From: Bacillus sp. OK048
GTDB taxonomy: Bacteria; Bacillota; Bacilli; Bacillales; Cytobacillaceae
NCBI RefSeq assembly: GCF_900103525.1
Contig: NZ_FNHN01000004.1
Location: forward strand, 62,001 to 126,000
DNA: 64,000 nucleotides
Direction of reading: 5' to 3'
A program made the translations under genes and the position numbers. Positions 35,001-43,761 of the stretch are shown here, in pieces. Every line of letters begins with the position of its first letter. The stretch's first letter is position 1. Under the pieces are notes generated by a model. The model had not been told where the DNA came from. It worked only from the letters and a program-made list of their open reading frames with translations, and did not search any database.

Positions 35001-37592
35001 TTTTTCTGTCCAAGCGTTTGCGTCTGTTCCTGCACCCTTAGTTCCATGTACCAATGAAACTCTTTTTGGGTTATACAGGTAACCAACACGGATATTACCG
35101 CCTGGAGCACCACCGTTTGTATTGTTTAAAGGTTCAACATCTGTCCATTTATATGTTGGACCACCAGCAACTTCGATTGCTTTAATTAAACGATTGTAAC
35201 TTTCAGATGCGTCTGCATTTCCTGAATCAGTTTCACCGTCATTATCCTGAACCTCAACTAGCGTAATGATGTCAGGGTTTTTCATATTTTTCACAAATGA
35301 TTTTGCAATTCTAGCAACTTTTTCATCTGGTGTGTTAGCTGTGTTATTTGAGAAGTTTTCAATATTGTAAGATGCAACAGTTAATTTGTCCTTTGCAGGT
35401 TCAATATGAGTAACTTCTGCTTTTAAGTCTGCTTTGATTAAAGAAGGTAATTTTGTCGTCGGATCCACTTGATATCCGTTACTTGAATAAGTAATAATAC
35501 CGATTACATCACCATCAAATTTATCACCGGAACGGAAATCAGCACCAACATTATTCAGGAAAATCTTCTCAGGATTGTAGTCGTCTTTTGCAATATTCAT
35601 TCCGCCCATTACATTCAATTCATTATTAGTAGTCCCTGGAACAACGATAGGAACATCGTTATTATAAGGAGGTCCAACTACAAGGGCATTTGGGAAAGAA
35701 ACAAGCATAAATTCAAGAGATTCCCAGAAATCAATACCATCTTCTTCTGGATCAAAAGATTTCATTTCATCATTATCAATTATTTTGTTTGGAGGAAAAA
35801 CATCTACGCCTACAACAAGTGCTTTAGGTAGATCTGCTGATCCTTTTGAAGTACCGGCAGTTGCCTTAATGGTTGTTTTAGAAATGTTAGTATTAACTTC
35901 TGTAACGGTTCCGTCAACAGATACTTTAGTACCAACAGTAAAGCCGTGATCTGTTAAGGATACTTCAATCGCTTCTGATGTTGCAGGATCATCGTCTGAA
36001 GTATCAACATCTTGCATTACAAAGCTATTTTTATTGAAAACATGTGTTACAACACCTGTAATGTTTTTAACTGAAGCTCCATTAAATTCGGAAACATGTC
36101 CCTTCCCTTGAATATCATGGATTTTTACGCCTTCAGTATTTAGAATTTTGTAAGTAAAGCTGAACACTTCACTTACTACACCGTCATTTACCGCAATAGC
36201 TTTAATTGTTGTTTCACCAGTTTCTAATGCAATTGGTGCAACATATTTTGTGCTTGTTGTTTTTGGTGCAGAGCCATCAGTTGTGTAATAGATTTCTGCG
36301 CCCTCATTGCCTGATTTCAATTCGATTTTTGTACCAGTTGGAACAACACCTTGTGTTTGAGTTGCATAAACAGCTGGTTTGTTAACTAATTCATAGCTAT
36401 CTAGACCAGTAGTTTTTAAGTGGAATCCAGTGGTATCAATAGAACCAAATCCAATTATATGAACGAGGTCGCCTTCTTTATAATGCTTTACTAAATCATC
36501 ATAAGTAGCGCCTGCACGATTATCCTGAATAACCCTTACTTTTTCGCCACTTTCAAACACAGCTTGGAAGATAGCAGATCCGTAGTTGTCTTTAGTCAAT
36601 TCAGAGATTGTAACCTTTTCCAATTTGAGTAATTCAGCCTGTGTTGCTTCATCAACTTTCTTTACAGACTGTACTGCAGGAAGCATATTTCCACCGGAAA
36701 CGATTTCAACATTCGTTGGTACAATCTGTTTTTGAGCTTGGTATTCTGCTGTTTTACCAGTTATTTTTACTTTATCACCCTTGGTTACATTTTGTGGGCT
36801 TCTATAGACGTATAAACCGCCAGTTTCATCTTGTACAAATAACTCTCCACTGCCCAAAAGACCTGAATTGGTTGTTGCGATACCTTCAATTGTTACAGTA
36901 TCACCTAGAGGAGCTTTTCGAGCATCTGCAATCGAAATCAATTCTGGAGCGGGAGCAGGTGGTTCGCTTGGTGCTACGTTGCCAAACTCATGTTTTCCAA
37001 GGTCAGTTGATACATTTGTACCTTTATCCGTCCATTCCGTCTTCCAATCAAACTCATCTGTAATGTTTGTATCACCAGATACAATAGTACCTTTTCTGAC
37101 AAGAGATACGTCAGCTAAAACATTTGCTACTGATCCCACTTGTCCAATGGAATCAATAACTTGTCCATTTTTCCTTAAAACGATTTGATCATTACCGTTG
37201 AAATTAATGACACTTTTAGCTTCGTCAAACTTATCTGTTACTGCAATAATGTCTGCATTTGCATCTTTACGGCTAATAACATAGGTGTCACCAGGAGCAA
37301 TTTCCCCATCTAATTGTAAAATTAAATTCGTGGTTGTAGCACCGGTGGTAACTGTTGAATTATTACTATAAAGTTCTAGCGTATAACCCGTTAGGTTAAT
37401 CGGTGCACCCGTACCATTGTAAAGTTCAATTGCTTTATTAAAACTAGTTCCCTCAATATATTCTGAGATAATCAAATCCGTTGCTACAGCCGTTTCAGCC
37501 TTTGCGCTAATATTGGCCACAGGTGCGAATAAGCTAAAAAGCAAAGCTAGTACCGTGACAATATTCAGACTCTTTTTATGTCTTCTTCTCAT
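32028..37592 (-). CDS. yhcR: Giant wall-anchored nuclease / 5'-nucleotidase (YhcR-like)
   Basis: 1854 residues. Order: Sec signal (1-31, ending NISAKA); lamin-tail domain (about 38-170, LIISEYIEGTSFNKAIELYN); OB-fold domain (about 219-400); chitobiase-type beta domain (about 415-485, IYYTTDGSAP); second OB-fold (about 487-600); endonuclease/exonuclease/phosphatase domain (about 737-1035, VASYNIENFS, VIAGDMNDFE, ASDHDPVLV); calcineurin-like metallophosphoesterase (from about 1050, TIIHTNDTHAALE, FGNHEFDLG, GGHSHT) and 5'-nucleotidase C-terminal domain; an EPGK/EPGE stalk (about 1565-1628); a beta domain; and sorting signal LPNTA near 1817 with membrane helix and RR tail. LPxTA suggests the YhcS-type sortase that anchors YhcR in B. 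subtilis. It should degrade external nucleic acid and strip phosphate. YhcR itself is about 1217 residues, so this one is much larger. Confidence 0.9.
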   Translation of the reverse strand: MRRRHKKSLNIVTVLALLFSLFAPVANISAKAETAVATDLIISEYIEGTSFNKAIELYNGTGAPINLTGYTLELYSNNSTVTTGATTTNLILQLDGEIAPGDTYVISRKDANADIIAVTDKFDEAKSVINFNGNDQIVLRKNGQVIDSIGQVGSVANVLADVSLVRKGTIVSGDTNITDEFDWKTEWTDKGTNVSTDLGKHEFGNVAPSEPPAPAPELISIADARKAPLGDTVTIEGIATTNSGLLGSGELFVQDETGGLYVYRSPQNVTKGDKVKITGKTAEYQAQKQIVPTNVEIVSGGNMLPAVQSVKKVDEATQAELLKLEKVTISELTKDNYGSAIFQAVFESGEKVRVIQDNRAGATYDDLVKHYKEGDLVHIIGFGSIDTTGFHLKTTGLDSYELVNKPAVYATQTQGVVPTGTKIELKSGNEGAEIYYTTDGSAPKTTSTKYVAPIALETGETTIKAIAVNDGVVSEVFSFTYKILNTEGVKIHDIQGKGHVSEFNGASVKNITGVVTHVFNKNSFVMQDVDTSDDDPATSEAIEVSLTDHGFTVGTKVSVDGTVTEVNTNISKTTIKATAGTSKGSADLPKALVVGVDVFPPNKIIDNDEMKSFDPEEDGIDFWESLEFMLVSFPNALVVGPPYNNDVPIVVPGTTNNELNVMGGMNIAKDDYNPEKIFLNNVGADFRSGDKFDGDVIGIITYSSNGYQVDPTTKLPSLIKADLKAEVTHIEPAKDKLTVASYNIENFSNNTANTPDEKVARIAKSFVKNMKNPDIITLVEVQDNDGETDSGNADASESYNRLIKAIEVAGGPTYKWTDVEPLNNTNGGAPGGNIRVGYLYNPKRVSLVHGTKGAGTDANAWTEKGNLTLNPGVINPEKFAGTRKPIAAEFEFRGERVVVIGAHLNSKGGDESLWGSSQPPKLGSEVQRIALAQEINSFVKAGMAKNPKLNVIVAGDMNDFEFTPALEALKGDVLTNMVDLVPAEDRFSYFFQGNNQVLDHILVTNNLVSNTTVDMIHINANFTVEQGQASDHDPVLVQLDFPELPDLPDLTIIHTNDTHAALENMPRTVTALKDVRGTNPGSLLLHAGDAFTGTLFFNEFQGKADLDMMNLMQFDAMTFGNHEFDLGSSAQGHQKLVDFIKGAKFPFVSANVDFSKDAKFDGLFNDSIATEIESGKIYNGIIKEVNGEKVGIFGLTTEETKDISSPGSIVFENYIAEAKKSVKSLEAQGVNRIVALTHIGYDDNAAIDNDLILAEQVKGIDVIVGGHSHTTLTKPVVVNKDTTPTIIVQTGNSNSNLGVLNVEFDDNGVVIAHNGKLIAIDKTIAEDPEAVEVLKPYQAQVDAVSKAEIGVSTSIALESPRTNGDNTKPSVRKNETILGNLITDAMLEKAKSFTGKKVIMALQNGGGIRASIDAGPITVGEVITVLPFNNTLATMDVTGAELREAFEISLSQYPAENGGFLHMAGGKVVYDATKPAKERIVSISYLDDNGKYVEVKDDVMYTVATNAFTAKGGDGYGVFAKAYGEGRVTDLGLSDWENFRDHLVSIGSEGIPTKVEGRIVDVTQAPGEEPGKEPGEEPGEEPGKEPGEEPGKEPGKEPGKEPGEEPGKEPGKEPGKEPGENPGKDPGKSDKPKVIKPSVAKEGNKYTISEDTLKNLEEKAMVVVEVDNKINATITLTKAQIQALKDASAVIVVRNGNVDVQIPASILPLAKNLDIKVKKMKANGALAVYDFTIEADGKLYHEFAEKVKLTFKVEPKQIKNAKNVKVYYWNEKEGKWELIGGEYNNGEVTAYTDHFSTFGVFEGNPDSTKLPTQANHELPNTATNSFNILLAGLILALAGSVLYIFNRRNAKSNY
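32709..32900 (-). repeat. 12-bp tandem repeat coding the (E-P-G-K/E) stalk
   Basis: Sixteen in-frame units of 12 bp encode APGE, EPGK, EPGE, NPGK and DPGK tetrapeptides, placing a proline/glycine spacer between the nucleotidase and the C-terminal wall-anchor part. Units differ by only one or two bases, so copy number is likely to vary by slippage without changing the frame. Confidence 0.9.
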
Positions 37593-38387
37593 GTTTCTCC
37601 CCCTAGATAAAAATCAATAAGATCTTGTGTAAACTTGTTCGTAATAGTAGTTTCTTGCTAGGTAATTTCTTATGAAGCTTTAAGAATGCTTGTTATTCAA
37701 AAACATGATATTGCAATTTTTCAGGGAAATTTGCTGTTTATCATGGCATGTTAGAACACTTGGGTCAAAAGGCACCGCTTCGCACACATGATTTTACATT
37801 TCATGGCATTGTTCTGCATGACCACTCTAAATTTACAAGTCTAGCTATATCTAAAAGTCACATCCTTTTATTAAGTAAGTAGTGTGATGTAGCGCAGAAT
37901 TATTTATAAATCTACTTAGGTATCTTAAAATCAATAGTTACAATAGAATAGAAGGAATCTAACAAATCCCCTACTTTTCTATTGTTAAAATACCAGCAAA
38001 CGCTTCCCTTTGATTATTATATAATTATATAATTCTATTAACAAGAAAAATTAAGAAAATTGTCGATTTTAACACTAACGCAAAAATGCCTAATTAATAT
38101 CAGTAGATTTATCATTAGAACTTCATTCGACAAAATCCTTTCCCTATGCATCTCTCCAAAGATAACAAAGGACATCAAAGCGAAAAATGTTATACTGATC
38201 GGTTAAGTTTTAATCAAAAATATTTATACTCGAAATCCCTATATTCATATATTTAAAAAGGACAGTTTCACGAATTGTGAAATCTGTCCAAGGAAAAAGA
38301 TATTTGAATAGAGTTGAAATTTTCTTCATTAGTTAATACTTATCGATTAATATTTGACTAAATGAGTGGAGACAAAACTCCACTCAT
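37593..38387. other. 795-bp gene-free region upstream of the yhcR-like gene
   Basis: AT-rich, no convincing ORF. It must contain the promoter of the minus-strand yhcR-like gene near its left end. TCATGGCATGTTAGAACA (37741) and TCATGGCATTGTTCTGCA (37801) are related 18-mers about 60 bp apart, possibly a duplicated site. Near the right end GGACAGTTTCAC and GTGAAATCTGTCC (38260-38289, one bulge) form a hairpin followed on the minus strand by TTTTTAAA, a probable second terminator for the UvrA-like gene. Confidence 0.45.
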
Positions 38388-38389
38388 TT
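38360..38389 (-). terminator. Hairpin at the end of the UvrA-like gene
   Basis: AAATGAGTGGAG (38360-38371) pairs with CTCCACTCATTT (38378-38389). The right arm covers the stop codon region. The following minus-strand sequence is only weakly U-rich. Confidence 0.6.
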
Positions 38390-40625
38390 ACAAGTATTTT
38401 GCCGTAATAGACTCCTTGCAGTTTTTCAAATCTGCAGGTGGTCCTTCAAAAAGAATCTGTCCGCCTCTGCTGCCACCCTCAACTCCTACATCAATAATCC
38501 AATCGGCATTACGAATGACATCGAGGTTGTGTTCGATGACAATAACGGTGTTGCCTTTGTCAACAAGACGGTTAATAATGGCCAAAATGCCAGTAATATC
38601 GGACATATGCAAGCCAGTTGTGGGCTCGTCCATTATATAGATATTGCCCTTTTTACTTAATTCCTTGGCAAGCTTTAAGCGTTGACATTCTCCACCGGAT
38701 AGGGTGTCTAACGGCTGTCCAAGTGTCATATAATGCAGACCGACATCGACGATATTCTTCAGTTTGTTTTTTATTTCCTTTTGAGTAAAGAACTCAACAG
38801 CTTCTGCGATTGTCATTTCAAGCACGTGGACAATGGTCTTGCCATTATACTTATACTCCAAAACATCATGTTTAAATCGTTTGCCGCCACATTCCTCACA
38901 GATCGTTTCAACCGAATCCATAAAAGAAAGATCTGTTTCTATATAACCTCGCCCTTTACAAGACTCGCAGGCACCCTCGGAATTGTAACTGAATAAGCCG
39001 GCACTTACCTTGTTTTCTTCAGCAAATAATTTACGAATTTGATCCATAATTCCAGTATAGGTCGCCGGATTTGATCGTAAATTTGCGCTGACTGCGGACT
39101 GGTCAATCATGATGGCATCATTAAATTCTTTCGCAAAGACACCATTAACGAGTGTAGATTTGCCGGAACCGGCGACACCTGTAACAACCGTGAATATACC
39201 TTTAGGTATTCTTAAACTGACATTTTTCAAATTGTGTAAACTACTCTTTTTCGTTTCATAGAAATCTTTGCTTGTCCTTGGATCACTATTTATTGGCAGG
39301 CTCTTTCCAATAAATTCTCCTGTAAGTGTCTTGGAGTCTAGAAGGTCGGTATAGCCACCCTCAAACATGATCCTTCCGCCGTTTTTACCAGCTTGCGGCC
39401 CCACATCAACAATATAATCCGCAACCTTTATCACATCTGGGTCATGCTCAACCACAATCACCGTATTGCCTTTATCCCGTAATTTTATCAATAGTTCGTT
39501 AAGCCTGTGAACATCTCTGGGGTGTAATCCGATGCTTGGCTCGTCGAAAATATACATGACATCCGTCAAGCTGCTTGTGAGGTGCTTGACCATTTTAACA
39601 CGTTGTGATTCGCCACCCGATAATGTAGAGGTTTCCCTATCCAAGCTCACATAATCAAGCCCAATTTGAATTAAATCATTCAATCGCTCAGTTAGATTTT
39701 TGATAATAGGATGTACGTTTTGATCATTAATTTTTTTGATTAATTCCAGTAGCTCATCCACCTGCAGAGCCATAAAATCGGCAATTGAATACCCCGTGAT
39801 TTTCGACGATAATATACGATCGTTAAATCGTTTGCCCCCGCAATCATGGCACTGTTTTTCAGTAGTAAAGGGAGCAATTTTCTTCTTTGACGACTCCGAC
39901 TTTTCAAACTCTGTTTTGATGTACTGACTTATGAATTTCTCAACGAGACCTGCATAGGTGGTGTTCATTCCTTCAACGATGGCCGAATTGATTTTCTCTG
40001 GTTTACAGTATACAAGTTTGTCATATTCCTCTTCCGAATAATCCTTGATTTTCTTGTCACAATCGAAAAAGCCTGATCCAGCATACATCTTCCACTGCCA
40101 ATTACCAGGTTTATAGCCCGGCAACAAAATCGCCCCTTCGTTTAACGACTTTTCTTTATCCAACGCTTTGTCAAGATCAAGTGTTACGATCCTTCCGATC
40201 CCCTCACAGGTCTTGCACATTCCATGTGGGTTATTAAACGAAAAATAGGAGGATGGACCAACATGCGGCTCTCCGATTCGTGAAAACAACAGCCGGAGTA
40301 ATGGATTAATATCCGTTATAGTGCCGAGAGTTGAACGAGAGTTACCGCCAATCCTTTTTTGATCAACAATAATCGCGAGCGACAGGTTTTCAATGGCATC
40401 CACATCCGGATGACCATACTTAGGTAAGTATATTTGTACAAATTTGCTAAAGGTTTCATTCAATTGCCGTCCAGCCTCCTGGGCAATTGTTTCAAATACA
40501 ATCGATGACTTGCCTGACCCGGACACTCCAGTAAAAATGGTTATTCTCTTCTTCGGAATGTTCAAACTGATATTCTTTAGGTTATTCGCACGTGCACCTA
40601 CTATCTCGATATACTCATGGTTCAT
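38388..40625 (-). CDS. UvrA-like ABC ATPase, class II (lacks UvrB-binding domain)
   Basis: 745 residues against about 950 for UvrA. Two ABC modules are complete: Walker A GVSGSGKSS (33-41) and GVAGSGKST (about 485), signatures LSGGESQRVKMVKHL (about 337) and LSGGECQRLKLAKEL (about 642), and Walker B-like MYIFDEPSIGLHP and IYIMDEPTTGLH. Zinc-finger pairs CKTCEGIG with CHDCGGKRF and CESCKGRG with CEECGGKRF remain. The insertion that binds UvrB is missing, as in UvrA2 proteins linked to drug resistance or DNA-intercalator tolerance. No uvrB neighbour. GGAGGCTAACT lies upstream of ATG. Role in repair versus resistance is open. Confidence 0.88.
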   Translation of the reverse strand: MNHEYIEIVGARANNLKNISLNIPKKRITIFTGVSGSGKSSIVFETIAQEAGRQLNETFSKFVQIYLPKYGHPDVDAIENLSLAIIVDQKRIGGNSRSTLGTITDINPLLRLLFSRIGEPHVGPSSYFSFNNPHGMCKTCEGIGRIVTLDLDKALDKEKSLNEGAILLPGYKPGNWQWKMYAGSGFFDCDKKIKDYSEEEYDKLVYCKPEKINSAIVEGMNTTYAGLVEKFISQYIKTEFEKSESSKKKIAPFTTEKQCHDCGGKRFNDRILSSKITGYSIADFMALQVDELLELIKKINDQNVHPIIKNLTERLNDLIQIGLDYVSLDRETSTLSGGESQRVKMVKHLTSSLTDVMYIFDEPSIGLHPRDVHRLNELLIKLRDKGNTVIVVEHDPDVIKVADYIVDVGPQAGKNGGRIMFEGGYTDLLDSKTLTGEFIGKSLPINSDPRTSKDFYETKKSSLHNLKNVSLRIPKGIFTVVTGVAGSGKSTLVNGVFAKEFNDAIMIDQSAVSANLRSNPATYTGIMDQIRKLFAEENKVSAGLFSYNSEGACESCKGRGYIETDLSFMDSVETICEECGGKRFKHDVLEYKYNGKTIVHVLEMTIAEAVEFFTQKEIKNKLKNIVDVGLHYMTLGQPLDTLSGGECQRLKLAKELSKKGNIYIMDEPTTGLHMSDITGILAIINRLVDKGNTVIVIEHNLDVIRNADWIIDVGVEGGSRGGQILFEGPPADLKNCKESITAKYL

Positions 40626-40680
40626 AGTTAGCCTCCTTATACAGAAAAAAATTTTGTCTCACTTTATTTTTAATGTTAGC

Positions 40681-40712
40681 AAAAAAGCGTCTCCACTTAT
40701 AGTAGAAACGCT
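40681..40712 (-). terminator. Terminator of the MscS-like gene
   Basis: AGCGTcTCcACT and AGTaGAaACGCT form an imperfect hairpin (40686-40712), followed on the minus strand by TTTTTTGC, about 65 bp past the stop at 40778 and before the UvrA-like gene. Confidence 0.65.
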
Positions 40713-40777
40713 ATTCTTAAGTGATTTTTTGGAAAATGCCCTTTGTAACTCTTTGCAATAGACTATTTAAAATTATT

Positions 40778-42046
40778 TCAATAGCTTTTTTCTCCAATCA
40801 AGGCTTTATTGCTCGATTCTTCTACCATGTTTCTTAAATCTGCCCCAGACGGGTTCTGGAATACTCTTAGTCCAAACTCTGGTGCAACGGCAAATAGATG
40901 GTCAAAGATATCAGATTGTACCGTTTCATACACTGCCCACTGTACGGAATTTGTAAATCCATAAATTTCTATCGGCACCCCGTGTTCATTATGTGCAAGT
41001 TGTCTTACCATTAAGGTCATATTCTGATTGATTCCATCGTGATTTTTGAGGTAATTGCTGATATATGCCCTAAAAACACCGATATTGGTAAGCGCCCTCC
41101 CATTCACAGGATTATTTCGATCGATTTGATTTTTCGCATTGTACTCCGAAATTTCCCTTTCTTTATGAATAATGTAGTCCGAAAGGTAATCAACATTTAC
41201 AAATTTCTCAATCATCTCTTCGGTGCAAAACGTGATACTACTTGTATCGATATTTAAAGAGCGCTTAAGTCGTCGGCCTCCTGAGCTTTGCATCCCTCTC
41301 CAATTGATAAAAGAATCGGAAATAAGGGCATAACTTGGAATCATCGTAATCGTTTTATCAAAGTTTTGAACCTTAACCGTATTTAAAGAAATATCAATAA
41401 CGTCTCCATCCGCTCCATATTTTGGCATTTCAATCCAATCACCAACCCGAACCATATCATTGGACGTTAACTGAATTCCGGCAACTAATCCTAATAACGA
41501 ATCTTTAAAGACTAACATCAAAACGGCCGAGAGAGCACCAATCCCACTTAATAGAAGAAGAGGACTCTTACCGATTAAGTTGGAAATCACTAAAATGATC
41601 CCTACAGTCATAATTATAATGTTAACCACCTGAATATATCCTTTGATCGGCTTAACCTTGGATATATCAAAGGTTTGATAAATATCATTAAATGCATTAA
41701 GTAAGCTTTGAATAAACACTAAACCGACAATAATGAAATAGGCAATGGCCAATTTTTCAATAATTGATTGATAGGTTGGAAAGGTTGAAGAAAACGAATA
41801 AATAATAATCGCAGGAACAATATGGGATAACTTTCGAAAAACTTGTCTTTCCAAAATGATTTTACCCCACTTGACTTTGGAGTTTGTCACGACACGAGTA
41901 ATGATCCGAATCACGATTTTCTTTGAAATAAAATTTGCTGCAATACAGATAAGCCCTATTAGTAGAATCTTGATGATAATCGAAAGATATTCTACTAATC
42001 TAGGATCTAGTTCCATATCCAGAAGTAGATTATTAATGAATTGCAT
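40778..42046 (-). CDS. Mechanosensitive ion channel, MscS superfamily (YbdG-like)
   Basis: 422 residues with about five N-terminal membrane helices, a pore helix region SPLLLLSGIGALSAVLMLVF then KDSLLGLVAGIQLTSNDMVR (about residues 165-205), and the MscS beta domain VGDWIEMPKYGADGDVIDIS then VQNFDKTITMIPSYALISDS. The C-terminal INWRGMQSSGGRRLKRSLNI stretch and the inserted domain after it are typical of YbdG/MscM-type channels, which open with low conductance on osmotic downshock. AGGAGAACAG precedes the ATG. Monocistronic between terminators. Confidence 0.9.
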   Translation of the reverse strand: MQFINNLLLDMELDPRLVEYLSIIIKILLIGLICIAANFISKKIVIRIITRVVTNSKVKWGKIILERQVFRKLSHIVPAIIIYSFSSTFPTYQSIIEKLAIAYFIIVGLVFIQSLLNAFNDIYQTFDISKVKPIKGYIQVVNIIIMTVGIILVISNLIGKSPLLLLSGIGALSAVLMLVFKDSLLGLVAGIQLTSNDMVRVGDWIEMPKYGADGDVIDISLNTVKVQNFDKTITMIPSYALISDSFINWRGMQSSGGRRLKRSLNIDTSSITFCTEEMIEKFVNVDYLSDYIIHKEREISEYNAKNQIDRNNPVNGRALTNIGVFRAYISNYLKNHDGINQNMTLMVRQLAHNEHGVPIEIYGFTNSVQWAVYETVQSDIFDHLFAVAPEFGLRVFQNPSGADLRNMVEESSNKALIGEKSY

Positions 42047-42244
42047 CTGTTCTCCTCCGTTTTAATTTGAGTCATAAGCAACTTTACGGGTAAAGTATCT
42101 AAACTGTCAATTCCTCTTTATCAGTAACGAAAAAATGGTTCCTTAGACCTCGGCCAAATGGATTTGTTCATTTGTTGTTGGAAACAAATGACTAAGGACA
42201 AAGAATGAAATTGCAAGGATTATCAAGGCTTTGAATACGAAAAT

Positions 42245-42272
42245 ACCCTGATTTCATTAATGAAATCAGGGT
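42245..42272. terminator. Perfect palindrome, probable terminator of the decayed matrix locus
   Basis: ACCCTGATTTCATT meets its exact complement AATGAAATCAGGGT (28 bp, no spacer). On the minus strand it is followed by ATTTTCG. It lies downstream of the prsA fragment and upstream of the MscS-like gene, both minus. The rest of 42047-42505 shows no ORF worth calling. Confidence 0.6.
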
Positions 42273-42505
42273 CGGAGTAGTAGTGGATTACACCTTCCAA
42301 ATAAGTTGCGCAACACATACAACGTGCATCATCACAATATTCCAATACAATTACGCAGAATTATGCTCGTTAGCTCCACTTTTATTTTCCACAAAATTCC
42401 ACACCATAAAACTATGGGAGCACAATATAACACCATGTAAAACAATCAACGATAGTAATGTGCAATTTTTGATTTTTTCTCGAAGCATACAAAAAAAAAA
42501 GCCAA

Positions 42506-42701
42506 TTATTGCATCAACTTCTGAATCAATTCTTTTCCCCGCTCGGAACTTATCACTTTTTTATATAGATCATCTTTTGTGATATTTCCGTAGTCCGTTT
42601 TAACAAGTACCTGGCTCCCTTCAACCAGAGGTTAGAGCCGAACAGGCATTAAGTAAAAATACCAATGATATACTGGCTAAAACGGTGATCATTTTCTTCA
42701 A
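42506..42701 (-). pseudogene. PrsA-like foldase lipoprotein, 5' fragment with frameshift
   Basis: A good ribosome binding site (GTAGGAGTGAAG) precedes TTG at 42701. The frame gives a lipoprotein signal KKMITVLASISLVFLLNACS and then meets TGA after ALTSG. A +1 shift restores SQVLVKTDYGNITKDDLYKK followed by VISSERGKELIQKLMQ and TAA. This matches the start of mature PrsA (lipobox, then VxxKTDAGDVTKxxLY). The peptidyl-prolyl isomerase domain and everything beyond about 60 residues is missing. Both a frameshift and a truncation are present, so this is a broken gene. Confidence 0.65.
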
Positions 42702-42804
42702 TTATCTTCACTCCTACTTTTGACAACTTTCCAAAGTCATTGTTGCTGATGGATCTGACTTGGGTTTACCATCCAAATCAAATGCTGAATAAGCTTTAAT
42801 AATC

Positions 42805-42965
42805 TTATAGGTCTCTGCCATGGCCTTGTGTGGCCTTAAAAGTCCATGTTAGTTGGAGCTTATCCCCCTGGAATTGGTTTTGATCTTTATCGTTATTAAG
42901 GAAATTGAACCTCACTACCAAATTAACGACATAATTCCCATACCTAATTTCTGTTTCAATCCTAT
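42805..42965 (-). pseudogene. TasA/CalY-like gene with large internal deletion
   Basis: A ribosome binding site AAGGAGGAG precedes ATAGGATTGAAACAG, which aligns with the start of the intact gene at 48786 (ATGGGTTTTAAGAAAAG), so the start codon has changed from ATG to ATA. After GLKQKLGMGIMS the frame hits TAG. A second frame then carries the family C-terminus LVVRFNFLNNDKDQNQFQGD and LQLTWTFKATQ, matching LVVKFNFVDNGNDQNQFQGD and LKLTWTFVANQ in the intact copy. About 140 codons between are gone. It is the third member of a tapA-sipW-tasA order, hence a decayed matrix-fibre gene. Confidence 0.8.
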
Positions 42966-43063
42966 GTTTACTCCTCCTTAAGTTTTTCCCCATTTACTGG
43001 GCGTTTATTTTTGAACGCCTTATAAGTTGGAGTTTTATAAACTGATTCGAACAGGATAATAGG

Positions 43064-43630
43064 CTAAAAAACTTTTGTTCCTTCATTTTTTTCTTTACTT
43101 TCAATACCCCTTAGGGCCTGCCAAATAGTAAAACCTGCATGGCAGAGTAACAACACTCCCGGTAGAATAAGAAGTAAGGCGCTACCCTCACGTGAATTGG
43201 CAGATTGAGCGATATAACCGATATAGGGAATTGTAAACCCCGTATAGATGCCCACGATATTTTGGGGAAGAACGGGTTCCATATCCGGTGCATTGTTGTT
43301 ATCGCCTTTTGTAATATATTGCTTCTCCGCCCCTTTTACCTTGAAAATTCGGTGGGTAATCAGTATTCCGTCACTTGTTTGATAAGTAACGATCTCCCCT
43401 TTATTAAAATGGATTTGTCCACTAACCGGCTTAATAGCGATAATGGAGCCCGTTTTTATCTTTGGTTCCATAGATCCGGACAGAACCGTCTTGAGCTGAT
43501 AACCGAAAATTCCCGATCCTTCACCCGATGCTTTCGAAGAAATGAAGACAAATATTGTCGTGATTAACACAATGAACAACAGTGCTGTTATTGTGTTACT
43601 GATCACTTTCAAAACCTTTTTTCCATACAT
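43064..43630 (-). CDS. sipW: Signal peptidase I, SipW type
   Basis: 188 residues with an N-terminal membrane helix (residues about 10-32), catalytic Ser in LKTVLSGSMEPKIKTGSIIA, and His in SDGILITHRIFKV in place of the Lys of ordinary bacterial signal peptidases. It also has YITKGDNNNAPDMEPVLPQN and a C-terminal membrane helix. This Ser-His arrangement marks the ER-type SipW branch, which processes TasA and TapA in Bacillus. AAGGGTG precedes the ATG. It sits between a TapA-like gene and a deleted tasA copy. The enzyme looks intact, so it may now serve the intact TasA-like protein at 48786. Confidence 0.9.
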   Translation of the reverse strand: MYGKKVLKVISNTITALLFIVLITTIFVFISSKASGEGSGIFGYQLKTVLSGSMEPKIKTGSIIAIKPVSGQIHFNKGEIVTYQTSDGILITHRIFKVKGAEKQYITKGDNNNAPDMEPVLPQNIVGIYTGFTIPYIGYIAQSANSREGSALLLILPGVLLLCHAGFTIWQALRGIESKEKNEGTKVF

Positions 43631-43761
43631 TGTTTTACACCCTTTTGTCCGTATTTGATTACTGTAGATCTTTTCGCACAGCTTTGATAATTACTCACCT
43701 ATTCCTTCTTCATTGCATCATCTGTGTTGGACTTGCGTATGTAGAACCTAGATTGACAATT

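Noticed and set aside
42283..42582. 99-codon plus-strand ORF
   Set aside because: No ribosome binding site, overlaps a terminator palindrome region and the antisense of the prsA fragment; composition is not protein-like.
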